From assembly GCF_018362995.1 (NCBI RefSeq), contig NZ_CP074372.1, positions 1,736,001 through 1,800,000 on the forward strand: 64,000 nt of DNA. The letters run 5' to 3'. The number at the start of each line of letters is the position of its first letter. Within the stretch, counting starts at the first letter, position 1. Below the pieces are notes generated by a model that had not been told where the DNA came from, searched no databases, and worked only from the letters and a program-made list of their open reading frames with translations. The translations under genes were made by a program, and so were the position numbers. Shown in pieces: positions 17,258 to 24,978 of this stretch. This DNA comes from Chryseobacterium indologenes (GTDB lineage: Bacteria > Bacteroidota > Bacteroidia > Flavobacteriales > Weeksellaceae).

Positions 17258-18316
17258 ATGAAAACTTCATTCACTCTTTTAGCAGTACTTTTACTAATGA
17301 GTACTTTTACTTTTGGACAGAACATTTCCAAAAAAATAGATTCCATCATCAAAGACAATTATCAAAAGAATCCGGACGTTGCCATCAGTGTTGGATTTAT
17401 CAGTAATGATGAAGAATATTATACGGCTTATGGAAAACTTAGCAAAGAAAGTTCTGTTGATATTAACAAGAATTCCATATTTGAAATTGCTTCTATAACT
17501 AAAATTCTGACTTCAAATTTAATTGCCCAGGCCGTTATTGAGAACAAGCTAAAACCGGAAGATTATATTGACAATTATCTGCCTAAAGCTTATATTTTAC
17601 AGAAAAACCTCAAAAACAAAATCAGAATTTCAGATCTGGCCTCTCACCAGTCTGGTCTGCCGGATATAGATTTCGCCAAACTGATAGAATTAAATCCGCA
17701 ACAGCCGGTAAGTAATGTCACAGAAAAAACACTGACTTCCATTGTCAACAACTGCAATGAACTCATTGATTATGGTAAATACCGCTATTCTACCATTGGC
17801 TATACACTGCTGGGACAAATACTGGAAAAAGTGTACGGTAAAAGCTATGATGAAATAATCCGTGAAAAAATAATCATACCTCTACAGATGACCAACACTT
17901 TGACAAAAGATTTCAATGTGAAAAACATCACAGCGGGCTACAATCCCAATGGCGGTGTTCAGGAATTTTTCAAGTGGAACATTACAGCGTCTGCAGGATT
18001 GGTAAAATCTAATGCCTCGGATATGCTCACCTACCTGAAAGCAGTTCTTAACAGTGGAAATCCAATATCTGAGGCCGCACTGCTCACAGAAAAGCTTTAC
18101 TATAAAGATGAAAAAAGAGAAATGGGACTAGGTCTTACCATTAGCACAGATGATCAGAATACCATTTATCTGAAGTCTGGCGATTCTATGGGTCAATCTT
18201 CCATAATCTGTTACAACAGAGCAAAAAAATGGGGTATAATTATCCTTTTAAACCAAAGAAATTCTAAAATGAGACAAAACCTACTGAATGAGATCTACGA
18301 AAAAGTCCTGAAATAA
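17258..18316 (+). CDS. Secreted serine hydrolase (class C beta-lactamase / DD-peptidase fold)
   Basis: This 352-residue protein has a signal peptide ending FTFGQ (about 20). The catalytic S-x-x-K motif is SITK (S79-K82). The second motif is Y-S-T at 177-179 rather than the usual Y-x-N. The third motif reads K-S-G in YLKSGDSMGQSS. Family members hydrolyse peptides, esters or beta-lactams in the periplasm; substrate cannot be predicted. Two further paralogous-fold genes occur in the window (26032 and 44080), both also near regulators. The altered second motif may mean changed specificity. Confidence 0.85.
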   Translation: MKTSFTLLAVLLLMSTFTFGQNISKKIDSIIKDNYQKNPDVAISVGFISNDEEYYTAYGKLSKESSVDINKNSIFEIASITKILTSNLIAQAVIENKLKPEDYIDNYLPKAYILQKNLKNKIRISDLASHQSGLPDIDFAKLIELNPQQPVSNVTEKTLTSIVNNCNELIDYGKYRYSTIGYTLLGQILEKVYGKSYDEIIREKIIIPLQMTNTLTKDFNVKNITAGYNPNGGVQEFFKWNITASAGLVKSNASDMLTYLKAVLNSGNPISEAALLTEKLYYKDEKREMGLGLTISTDDQNTIYLKSGDSMGQSSIICYNRAKKWGIIILLNQRNSKMRQNLLNEIYEKVLK

Positions 18317-18336
18317 ATCTCCAACACCATAATACA

Positions 18337-18366
18337 AAATCCAGAAAGTGCTTTCTGGATTTTTTC
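18337..18366 (+). terminator. Intrinsic terminator
   Basis: AAAATCCAGAAAG and CTTTCTGGATTTT form a perfect 13-bp stem with a two-base loop, followed by T residues, 21 bases after the serine hydrolase stop. Confidence 0.85.
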
Positions 18367-18396
18367 ATGTATTATGAACCATTTCAGGAAAACCAA

Positions 18397-18520
18397 GAGT
18401 GCGACAAAGTCGCGGATAAAGCCGTATGGCTATGCATTCGCTTAGAAAAATCAATGAAATTGATTCCATCCTTGCTCCCTTGTAATAGGATAACAATAGT
18501 AGTAAACCTTTGCGTTAAAT
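18397..18520. repeat. Dispersed nested-palindrome repeat, copy A
   Basis: One of three related intergenic elements (others at 43265 and 45207). It contains GCGAC-AAA-GTCGC, then CGCTTAGAAAAATCAATGAAATTGATTCC with the AATCAAT/ATTGATT arms at 18449-18465, then TTGCTCCCTTGTAA, and ends in AAACCTTTGCGTTAAA. The left terminal arm is missing, perhaps lost next to the terminator. Confidence 0.65.
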
Positions 18521-18533
18521 CCTTAGCTTATCA

Positions 18534-18612
18534 CTGTCATTCTGACGAAGGAAGAATCTCTCTGAAATACTTGAGATTCTTCATTACATTTCATTTCATT
18601 CAGAATGACAGC
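18534..18612. repeat. Long imperfect palindromic repeat element
   Basis: CTGTCATTCTGACGAAGGAA with GAATCTC on the left (18534-18560) is answered on the right (18573-18611) by GAGATTCTTC ... CATTCAGAATGACAG, giving a foldable hairpin-like element with an internal imperfection. Its left half recurs at 15741-15767. It resembles REP-like intergenic elements; no coding sequence overlaps it. Confidence 0.65.
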
Positions 18613-18698
18613 GTTTGAAATACAGATGTTGCCATACCAACCATCCGCCACTTATGGCTCAAACTATCTTCCTTCTTCCTTCTTCCAGCTTCCCGCTC

Positions 18699-19220
18699 CT
18701 ACCTCCCTCTCCTTTCCAGCATAAGATGCCCCGCATCCAGCATTTTTATCAGATGAATATATGGATTGATGATATTTCTTTCCGGCAGATTTTCATACAT
18801 GCCCATTGAGAAATAGACCATCCCGGACATAAAATAATCAAACTCTTTGACGCTGTATTCTTTGAATGCTTTTTTAAAAACCAACACTGGATTTTGGTAT
18901 TCTTTCTCCGAAAGCAAGCCGAGAACCCATGGAGAAGGATTTTCCAACGGAGGATCTGCAACCCATTTCTTTCCTTCTAAATGGATGAGGTAGCACGCAC
19001 GCACAAACGAGCGCACCGCCTGATGAAACTGAAAAACTACCGACGGATCTTCATTGATCCAACTATTTCGCTTTAGGGCGTAACTCATAATGCTGTTTAG
19101 CTTCTCTTTAGAGGCTGCCAGATCATTGAACTGGTAAAAGTTCTCTATAAGCTGTAACCCGGAGCGCTTCTTACCGCTTTTCCAAAGCTGAGGTTCAAAA
19201 TGTGTGCTTGTCTTTTTCAT
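18699..19220 (-). CDS. Conserved-looking protein of unknown function
   Basis: This 173-residue protein is rich in aromatic residues and helix-forming segments and has no signal peptide. Internal blocks such as KRSGLQLIENFYQF, VRSFVRACYLIHLEGKKW and PYIHLIKMLDAGHLM look well ordered. I believe similar unannotated proteins exist in other flavobacteria but cannot name a family. It is divergent from the XRE regulator, sharing a 92-base promoter region that holds a 20-bp palindrome, so it is probably controlled by that regulator. Confidence 0.65.
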   Translation of the reverse strand: MKKTSTHFEPQLWKSGKKRSGLQLIENFYQFNDLAASKEKLNSIMSYALKRNSWINEDPSVVFQFHQAVRSFVRACYLIHLEGKKWVADPPLENPSPWVLGLLSEKEYQNPVLVFKKAFKEYSVKEFDYFMSGMVYFSMGMYENLPERNIINPYIHLIKMLDAGHLMLERRGR

Positions 19221-19258
19221 GTTTGTATTTTTTTATAAATGTAATAAAAAAAATAAAA

Positions 19259-19278
19259 AGGATACTTATAAGTATCCT
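19259..19278. promoter_or_regulatory. Perfect 20-bp palindrome, candidate XRE operator
   Basis: AGGATACTTATAAGTATCCT equals its own reverse complement. It lies in the divergent gap, 35 bases before the XRE gene start and 38 bases from the start of the 18699 gene. Position and symmetry are those expected for an autoregulatory operator of a dimeric HTH_3 protein. Confidence 0.65.
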
Positions 19279-19312
19279 AAATTTTAAACCTAATCTTAGA
19301 ATTTTACAGTTA

Positions 19313-19594
19313 ATGAATGATATCGAACTTAATAACTGTAAAAAAGCTCTTGGTTATAGAATTTCTGAATTAAGAAAGAAAGTTATAAACCCTGATACTA
19401 ATAAGCCTATCTCACAAGAAGAACTGGGGTTAAGAACCGGACATGCAAAAAAGACAATAGGAGAATTGGAAAGAGGTAATACTAATCCACGATATGACAC
19501 TCTACTTATAATAAGTAAAGAACTTAATGTTACAATACAAGAACTTTTTGATTTTGATATGAAAAAATATATTAAATTATCAAATAAGTCCTGA
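19313..19594 (+). CDS. XRE/HTH_3 transcriptional regulator
   Basis: I chose ATG 19313 because upstream residues of the longer frame (from 19202) would overlap the divergent gene and the palindrome. The 94-residue product is a single Cro/CI-type helix-turn-helix: ISQEELGLRTGHAKKTIGEL with the following ERGNTNPRYDTLLII, then ELNVTIQELFDF. It probably binds the 20-bp palindrome just upstream and represses itself and the divergent gene. There is no effector domain. Confidence 0.8.
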   Translation: MNDIELNNCKKALGYRISELRKKVINPDTNKPISQEELGLRTGHAKKTIGELERGNTNPRYDTLLIISKELNVTIQELFDFDMKKYIKLSNKS

Positions 19595-20022
19595 CGAAAG
19601 TTGGGATTTATCCATTTATAAACTTTGAATACATTTTTGTTATTAACGGAAAACCATAAAGTCATTGATTTAAAGAAACCTCAGGGAATAAGCTTTTTAA
19701 AGATAAAGTTTCTCCATTGGGATTGATTCAAAGAGGAAATGAGTCCAAGTTAAACATTTTATGCACTTAATTTCAAATTTCAAAAGTTGTAATTTGATTT
19801 ATCAGAAATTAATAAAATAGTAAATTTAATGCGTCAAGTATTGTCGTAATTGCAAATTAAGTTTGTGATAGATAAAACCTATAAACAATTAAATTATGCT
19901 TTACAAACCTATAAAACTCATGAAATGACTACAAATTGTTATGAAAAAAGTTGCAATGGAATAAAAATTGTTTAATTTTGCAAACATAACAGAGTATAAA
20001 TAACCAAATAAAAATAACAGAT
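19595..20022 (+). promoter_or_regulatory. AT-rich gap with a Bacteroidota promoter at 19951-19980
   Basis: Most of this 428-base gap shows nothing recognisable. At its end, TTG (19951-19953), a 19-base spacer and TAATTTTG (19973-19980) match the Bacteroidota -33/-7 consensus. Transcription would start near 19987, about 36 bases before the 20023 start codon. Confidence 0.65.
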
Positions 20023-20214
20023 ATGTCAACGAAAAAAAATGATATGGATCTTATTCTTCATTATATGAAGAATAATAACATAGAGTTGACGATTGATAAC
20101 AATCCAACTCAAGAAAAGATTAATAGAATTTTAGATTCTATTAAAGCAAAACCGCAATTGATTCAAAAAACAATTGATAACTATAAGACAATTTCAGATA
20201 ATGCCGTTTGTTAA
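20023..20214 (+). CDS. Small protein of unknown function (63 aa)
   Basis: A short charged, Asn/Lys/Ile-rich protein with predicted helices and a C-terminal NAVC, so the last residue is Cys. It has a well-formed promoter upstream and overlaps the next gene by 14 bases. No family recognised. Small size, coupling to a second small gene and the shared terminator suggest a functional pair, but I see no toxin or antitoxin signature. A modified-peptide precursor is conceivable given the terminal Cys, with no supporting enzyme nearby. Confidence 0.55.
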   Translation: MSTKKNDMDLILHYMKNNNIELTIDNNPTQEKINRILDSIKAKPQLIQKTIDNYKTISDNAVC

Positions 20215-20590
20215 TAAAGACGAATTTGACGGAACACAATATTATACAATAAAAACAGATTATAAAGTTCCCTATCAAGTTACATTTGGTAGGGACTTAA
20301 TTTATAATAGAGTATCTATACACTTGTTCCCATTAATAGACCCTGAAGATGATAAATGTGACCATCAATTAAAAAGAGATGTTTGTGATTGTATTATTGA
20401 CTATTTTAATGTTAATAATACAGTTATGAAAGTTCACTTTGAGTTGGAACTAAATCATGAAAGAAATAATGTAAGATTATATAAATTTCTAAAATGGGGA
20501 GAAGCACACAGACAGAATTTTAATATTTCAGCAGATATTATTAAGATTAACAATGTTGATTATGTTGATGTAGCAATATCTCGAGCATAA
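20201..20590 (+). CDS. Small protein of unknown function, possibly DUF6169-like
   Basis: I start at ATG 20201 (129 residues), inside the preceding gene's end; an earlier ATG at 20174 would deepen the overlap. The N-terminal half (YYTIKTDYKVPYQVTFGRDL, then YNRVSIHLFPLI) looks like beta-strands, and the second half has CDCIIDYF and HFELELNHERN. It has a weak resemblance, from memory, to Bacteroidota DUF6169 proteins. It is coupled to the 63-residue gene and followed by a strong terminator, so the two form one transcription unit. Confidence 0.55.
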   Translation: MPFVNKDEFDGTQYYTIKTDYKVPYQVTFGRDLIYNRVSIHLFPLIDPEDDKCDHQLKRDVCDCIIDYFNVNNTVMKVHFELELNHERNNVRLYKFLKWGEAHRQNFNISADIIKINNVDYVDVAISRA

Positions 20591-20597
20591 TAATAAT

Positions 20598-20627
20598 AAA
20601 AAGACTGATTTTAAATCAGTCTTTTTA
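20598..20627 (+). terminator. Intrinsic terminator
   Basis: AAAAAGACTGATTT and AAATCAGTCTTTTT form a perfect stem. It ends the 20023-20590 pair; the symmetric A/T flanks may also stop transcription from the minus strand. Confidence 0.85.
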
Positions 20628-20675
20628 TTTGAATAATTTAGTCAAATTGATAACTTTTTAAAATTCTTAACTCCT

Positions 20676-20800
20676 CGCTACCGTACGAAACCTTTCGGGT
20701 GGTGCTAATCTAAAACAAAACTTATAAAATAAATCCTTCAGGATTCTGAAATTTGTAATTACGACTCCAAAAAACCATAGAATACAATCGTGCGGTAGCG
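20676..20800. repeat. 125-bp segment bounded by 12-bp inverted repeats
   Basis: CGCTACCGTACG at 20676-20687 and CGTGCGGTAGCG at 20789-20800 are inverted copies with one mismatch. The segment between holds no gene but is locally richer in G+C at its ends than the surrounding AT-rich gap. It could be a small mobile-element remnant (MITE-like) or a folded RNA. Nothing else is seen between 20801 and 20957. Confidence 0.45.
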
Positions 20801-20957
20801 GGGGGAAAATTAGACATTCTAAAAACAATAATATATCTATTGCGCTGTTGTATCAATAATCTTTCACACGAAAAACTAAGCCGTAGTTTGATATACATTA
20901 TGAATCTTCTGGTAGCAAATCACTCGGTTGCTACATAGTTCAGTAGTTTGATTAACT

Positions 20958-21749
20958 TTAGTTATCGTATTGCACTCCTTTTCCATACCCATATCCATCT
21001 GATAATTCAATATGTGTAAACCCTTTTTCGTGTATCATATCAAAATAGCCCAACGTTTCAAATTTCCTAAACCATACATCATTAAAAAGAACGTATGTTA
21101 GTTTAATTTTTTTATTATCTTTTCCAAAAACTTTAACCTTAATATCTAAGCTTCTATCAAGTAACAAATTTCTAAAATCTTCTCCATATTTTAAACGTGC
21201 TTGAGATTCTTCCGCCAATTGTTTCTTATTAAAATCAGCACTCTGTTTTTTACCAATTGCATTTTCATTTTTCACTAATGAATCTCTGGTTTTTATAACC
21301 CTATTTTCAAATTCAGATCCTTTAGATTTTTTAGCAAGTCCGGTAAATCTTATAATTTCAGTATCAACAAAATATTTTTGTGATTTTAATATTGAATAAG
21401 CATTTTTAACTTCATCAGATAAACCTTTGATAGGGATATCATGTTGGTTTAAAATTTCAATTTCGTTGTCTTCGGCTAATTTTTTAGCAGAAATTTTATC
21501 TAATTCATCCTTCTTTTCTTTTTCAGTCAATATTTCTTCTTTTGATTTATAAAAAGTATTCACATAAAAAATTGAAATAAAAGTCATTACCAATCCAAAA
21601 ATCAATACTATTTGCCTAGATTTTTCTGTGGATTTCAGATTTTCAGCTTCAGTATTATTGGGAAGCTTATTTCGTTTAGATTTTATTATTATGCTATTTA
21701 CTAGAAATACAATAAATAAACATATTAGGATTGTTGCAAAAGTTATCAT
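20958..21749 (-). CDS. Membrane protein with coiled-coil, unknown function
   Basis: This 263-residue protein has two N-terminal membrane helices (about 2-22 and 46-66), then a charged coiled-coil-prone stretch (SKEEILTEKEKKDELDKISA, AKKLAEDNE), and a soluble C-terminal part rich in strands ending SDGYGYGKGVQYDN. No family recognised. Its neighbours give no functional hint: an unrelated small-gene pair converges on it and a secreted protein gene diverges from it. Expressed membrane protein with a cytoplasmic or periplasmic tail is all that can be said. Confidence 0.6.
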   Translation of the reverse strand: MITFATILICLFIVFLVNSIIIKSKRNKLPNNTEAENLKSTEKSRQIVLIFGLVMTFISIFYVNTFYKSKEEILTEKEKKDELDKISAKKLAEDNEIEILNQHDIPIKGLSDEVKNAYSILKSQKYFVDTEIIRFTGLAKKSKGSEFENRVIKTRDSLVKNENAIGKKQSADFNKKQLAEESQARLKYGEDFRNLLLDRSLDIKVKVFGKDNKKIKLTYVLFNDVWFRKFETLGYFDMIHEKGFTHIELSDGYGYGKGVQYDN

Positions 21750-22088
21750 AGTTACAAAATAGTTTTAGTTAATTTTTGTAGATTATTCTATTTTTTAATG
21801 CTTCTAATTTTTTTTCAAATTTAAATAATAGTGATATGGAGGAATTGTGGAAAACCGTAAAATCAGAATATAAGTAACTGTACCAGCTCCCGCAAGAACC
21901 CTTTCTTGTCCTTTTAATGTTATAGATCAAACATTCTAAAAACCCGATATAAAGTTTTTTTTCATTAGAATAATCTACATCACTGCAGTATCAGGAGATT
22001 CTATTTCAAACAAAACCCTGTTCTATTTTCCAATATTGAAGAGAGTTCCCTATATTTGAAATTATAGAACATCCCCAACACTTACCAT
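21750..22088 (+). promoter_or_regulatory. Divergent gap with -7 box at 22051-22058
   Basis: TATATTTG at 22051-22058 matches TAnnTTTG and lies 31 bases before the 22089 start; no good -33 TTG is at the usual distance. The rest of the 339-base gap shows no gene and no clear structure. Confidence 0.45.
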
Positions 22089-22769
22089 ATGAAAACAACA
22101 CTTAGCTATCTGTTTATTCTGTTATATGCTCTTGTAAGTGGTCAGGAAAAATCTATCATTAATGACCTGAAGTTTTCTAACTATTCCGGGCATCCCAAAA
22201 CCATCACAGAGATTATCACTTATTCACCGGAGAATAGCTATAAAAATATCTCTTATTATGACAAAGAGGGTTTTCTGACAAAAATAGAATATTACAATGC
22301 TATCGGAAGCGGACCTTCTCATGAAAGGTCTATCAATAAAATCATCACCTACCATTCAAAGGACAAAGCCAAACGCTATTTTGAAGCCTTTAATCCTGGA
22401 AATAAGAAGATAGAAACTACAGGCTGGTTTGAAAAAGTTTCGGATTCTCTGTACAAAAGAGTTTCAAAAGATTCTGTTCACAATATATCTCTTAGCAAGC
22501 TGTTTTATTTCGACAAAAATAACCGTCTTATAAAAACAGAAGAAACCGGAAATTTCTTTGAAACCCCGGTTAACAGCACTATTTTTTACACTTACATCAA
22601 TGAAATGAGAAGTGAAACACTTCTTGAAGATGCCACTAAGCAAAAAAAATCTAAGCTCATTTATAAGAATGTAAAACTTGATCCGCAAGCCAACTCCATT
22701 TATGAAGAATTAGTGGATGATCAGGGAGCAATACAACAAAAAATAGAAAGAGTATTTGAATATTATTAA
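22089..22769 (+). CDS. Secreted protein of unknown function with YD-repeat-like strands
   Basis: This 226-residue protein has a signal peptide ending LVSGQ (about 19). Repeated patterns such as SYYDKEGFLTKIEYYN, FYFDKNNRLIKTEE and a closing RVFEYY resemble the tyrosine/aspartate-rich strand repeats of RHS/YD-type and MORN-like proteins, but are too few for a confident domain. Likely periplasmic or surface located. It precedes the 22-bp repeat array. No terminator hairpin was seen right after it. Confidence 0.6.
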   Translation: MKTTLSYLFILLYALVSGQEKSIINDLKFSNYSGHPKTITEIITYSPENSYKNISYYDKEGFLTKIEYYNAIGSGPSHERSINKIITYHSKDKAKRYFEAFNPGNKKIETTGWFEKVSDSLYKRVSKDSVHNISLSKLFYFDKNNRLIKTEETGNFFETPVNSTIFYTYINEMRSETLLEDATKQKKSKLIYKNVKLDPQANSIYEELVDDQGAIQQKIERVFEYY

Positions 22770-22816
22770 CCAAGCTGGTTCAGTGCTTTCTTAAAAACAT
22801 AGAATTCAAATACAAA

Positions 22817-23305
22817 GGCTGAAAGCACTTTCAAAGAGCCTCCGGACATTTCCACAAGTATCCGGAAGGATTTTCCAAACTGTCTGCAACACCTTCAAAA
22901 ATAATCTGCACCACTTACCTATGTGTCCGGAACCACTTACAGAAATATCTTCAGCTTCTTCCCAAGTCACTCTGACCACTTAAAGAACTGTCTACAGACA
23001 CTTAGATAAGTGCATATTGACAATGATATAAGTGTGTCCCGAAACCTATAAACTGCCTCCAGACCGTTATCTAAGGGGCTCTACCCACTTATCATACCCT
23101 CTCCAGGGACTTCGGAACAGCCTCTACCCCTTTGAGCAAGTGTGTCTAGCCTCTTAAGTAAGGGTATCTACCCCCTTGGGTAAGGGGGTATAGGGGGTTG
23201 TATAAGGGGGTAAAGGGTGTTACACAAGGGGCTCGAGGGACTTATCAAAGAGGGGCTAGCCCCTTATCATAGTGGTTCGAGGGACTTCTGAAGGGGTAAA
23301 GGGAT
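22817..23305. repeat. Degenerate 22-bp tandem repeat array, about 22 units
   Basis: Aligning the CTT (or equivalent) of each unit gives positions 22828, 22848, 22870, 22893, 22914, 22936, 22958, 22979, 23001, 23023, 23046, 23066, 23088, 23110, 23130, 23153, 23175, 23197, 23219, 23241, 23263 and 23285, a mean spacing of 21.8. Each unit holds an imperfect dyad, CACTTA...TAAGTG on the left and CCCTTAT...AAGGGG on the right, and ends in a short joint such as CTAG, CCGG, CTAC or CGAG. The units are diverged and drift from C/A-rich to G-rich. The period is not a multiple of three, so it is not a coding repeat; there is no conserved repeat/unique spacer pattern, so it is not CRISPR. Confidence 0.8.
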
Positions 23306-23359
23306 AAAGATCTTTTTGCTAACCTCAATAAACTACTGACATAACAACCACTTCCCTAC

Positions 23360-23442
23360 TTTTCATGAAGTTGAAGAGATTCGAACCCTCATCAAATCTT
23401 GCAGAGAGGAAGGGATTCGAACCCCCGATACATTTTGATCCC
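23360..23442 (-). pseudogene. Two tandem tRNA 3'-end remnants (one tRNA-Ser-like)
   Basis: On the minus strand, GGGGGTTCGAATCCC followed by TTCCTCTCTG (within 23402-23432) looks like a T-arm plus acceptor 3' strand and discriminator G of a tRNA-Ser. A second T-arm-like string GAGGGTTCGAATCTC followed by TTCAACTTC lies at about 23364-23390. Neither has a D-arm, anticodon arm or 5' acceptor strand, so both are fragments. Such pieces are left where integrative elements have used tRNA genes as attachment sites. Confidence 0.45.
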
Positions 23443-23485
23443 AGTATTTAATTATATTTGAAGATCAACCAACACACCCATTAAC

Positions 23486-23974
23486 ATGAAAAACAGTAGT
23501 TATGAAATACAACTCAGACCAACCACAGTAGCGGATCTGGATATCCTATTTGAATTTCAGCTTGAGCCTGAAGCCAGGCATCTGGCAGCCTTTATGTCAA
23601 AAGATTCCACCGATAAAGAAGCTTATCTGGCGAAGTTCACAAGATTGCTGGCTGATCCTACTATCAACAATCAGACAATTATGGCAGGTAATGAGATCGC
23701 CGGAAGTATTGCCAAATTTATCATGGAAGGGGATGCAGAAATCACCTATTGGATTGATAAGCCTTTCTGGGGAAAAGGGGTTGCCACAACAGCATTGAAA
23801 GATTTTCTCACTCTTGAAACCACAAGGCCAATTTTCGGACGCGTTGCTTTTGACAATCTGGGTTCGCAAAAAGTGCTGGAAAACTGTGGTTTTGTCAAAA
23901 TAGGTACAGATAAAGGCTTTGCCAATGCCAGACAAACGGAGATCGAAGAATTTATTTACAGACTCGACCGTTAA
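23486..23974 (+). CDS. GNAT-family N-acetyltransferase (RimJ/RimL type)
   Basis: This 162-residue single-domain GNAT has the usual order: LRPTTVADLDILFEFQLEP at the front, a strand ITYWIDKPFWGKGVATTALK carrying the acetyl-CoA pyrophosphate loop (GKGVATTAL), then FDNLGSQKVLENCGF. Its substrate is not predictable; relatives acetylate protein N-termini, antibiotics or small amines. TATATTTG at 23453-23460 is a fitting -7 box. It is transcribed alone, converging on the AraC gene. Confidence 0.85.
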   Translation: MKNSSYEIQLRPTTVADLDILFEFQLEPEARHLAAFMSKDSTDKEAYLAKFTRLLADPTINNQTIMAGNEIAGSIAKFIMEGDAEITYWIDKPFWGKGVATTALKDFLTLETTRPIFGRVAFDNLGSQKVLENCGFVKIGTDKGFANARQTEIEEFIYRLDR

Positions 23975-23996
23975 TGCAGATCATGTACAGTCAAGA

Positions 23997-24917
23997 TTAA
24001 TTGAAAGACTTCCTGAACTCCAAAGGAGAAAGCTTGGTTTTTGTTTTAAATAAATTACTGAACGACTGGGAATGCTCAAATCCCAGTGCATACGCCACTT
24101 CACTTACAGACAGGCTGGTGGTGGAAAGCATTTCTTTGGCCTGGCTGATCAGTTTGTCATGAATATGCTGCTGGGTACTCTGCCCCGTTAAAGAACGCAG
24201 CATATCACTTAAATAGCTGGGTGAAAGATGGAGGTTTTCTGCAAAATAACTTACTGTAGGTATTCCTTGATTAAGAGACATTTCATCTTTAAAATATCCA
24301 TCCAGCAAATCTTCAAATTTTTGCAGAAGACTGCTGCTAGTAGCTTTACGGGTGATAAACTGGCGCTTATAAAAACGGTTGGCATAGTTAAGGAGCAATT
24401 CTATCTGAGAGATCATCACATCATGGCTGAAGTCGTCAATACGGCTGTTGAGTTCAGATTCAATAAAATTAAAGATAGAAAGTACCGTATTTTTCTCTTC
24501 TTCAGAAAGGTGCAGGGTTTCTTTCGTAGAATAGGAGAAAAAACCATATTGCTTTATCTTCCTGGCGATGGGATATCCCAAAAAGAAGTCAGGATGTATG
24601 AGCAGAGAATATTGTGAACAGACGGTATCACTGTTTCCGTTCCCTCCTATCACCTGGCCGGGTGCCGCAAAGAGCAGTCCGCCTTCATTAAAATCGTAGT
24701 AGCCCTGTCCGTATTCTATCCTGCCGTCCAGTTTGGGTTTATAGGATATTTTATAGAAACTCAACACATGTTTTTGAGACAGTTTATCTGTTGCCACCAG
24801 ATTGTGCGCCCCATTCATTAAGCTAATGAGAGGATGCTTGGGGGTTGGCAGTCCGAAAAACCGGCTGGCTTCTGATAATGATTCAAATTTGAACGGAGTT
24901 TGATCTGTCTTTTTCAT
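23997..24917 (-). CDS. AraC-family regulator (paralogue of 35964 gene)
   Basis: A 306-residue protein with an N-terminal cupin-like effector domain (about 1-190) and C-terminal AraC double HTH (about 205-305: TVSYFAENLHLSPSYLSDML, then VSEVAYALGFEHSQSFSNLF). The closely related gene at 35964 has the same length and shares blocks such as RQFITRK, LTGQSTQQ and LGFEH-QSF. It lies directly downstream of an SDR gene, as its paralogue lies downstream of another NAD(P)-binding enzyme gene. It probably controls that oxidoreductase; the ligand is unknown. Confidence 0.85.
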   Translation of the reverse strand: MKKTDQTPFKFESLSEASRFFGLPTPKHPLISLMNGAHNLVATDKLSQKHVLSFYKISYKPKLDGRIEYGQGYYDFNEGGLLFAAPGQVIGGNGNSDTVCSQYSLLIHPDFFLGYPIARKIKQYGFFSYSTKETLHLSEEEKNTVLSIFNFIESELNSRIDDFSHDVMISQIELLLNYANRFYKRQFITRKATSSSLLQKFEDLLDGYFKDEMSLNQGIPTVSYFAENLHLSPSYLSDMLRSLTGQSTQQHIHDKLISQAKEMLSTTSLSVSEVAYALGFEHSQSFSNLFKTKTKLSPLEFRKSFN

Positions 24918-24937
24918 AAATGGTATTTTAAAGGTAC

Positions 24938-24967
24938 GAAAAACCGGCTATAATTTTATAACCGGCT
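24938..24967 (-). terminator. Intrinsic terminator after the SDR gene (minus strand)
   Basis: On the minus strand AGCCGGTTATAA pairs with TTATAGCCGGTT (two G-T wobbles) and is followed by TTTTTCG. It separates the SDR gene from the AraC gene, so the two are not strictly one operon. Confidence 0.6.
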
Positions 24968-24978
24968 GTTACTGTTTA

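Noticed and set aside
18367..18618. 83-codon plus-strand frame
   Set aside because: It lies across two dispersed repeat elements and has no protein-like features.
22817..23305. CRISPR array
   Set aside because: Units are contiguous, diverged and about 22 bases, with no conserved repeat separated by unique spacers and no cas genes in the window.
24228..24617. 129-codon plus-strand frame
   Set aside because: It is antisense to the AraC gene and its composition is that of a reverse-strand shadow.
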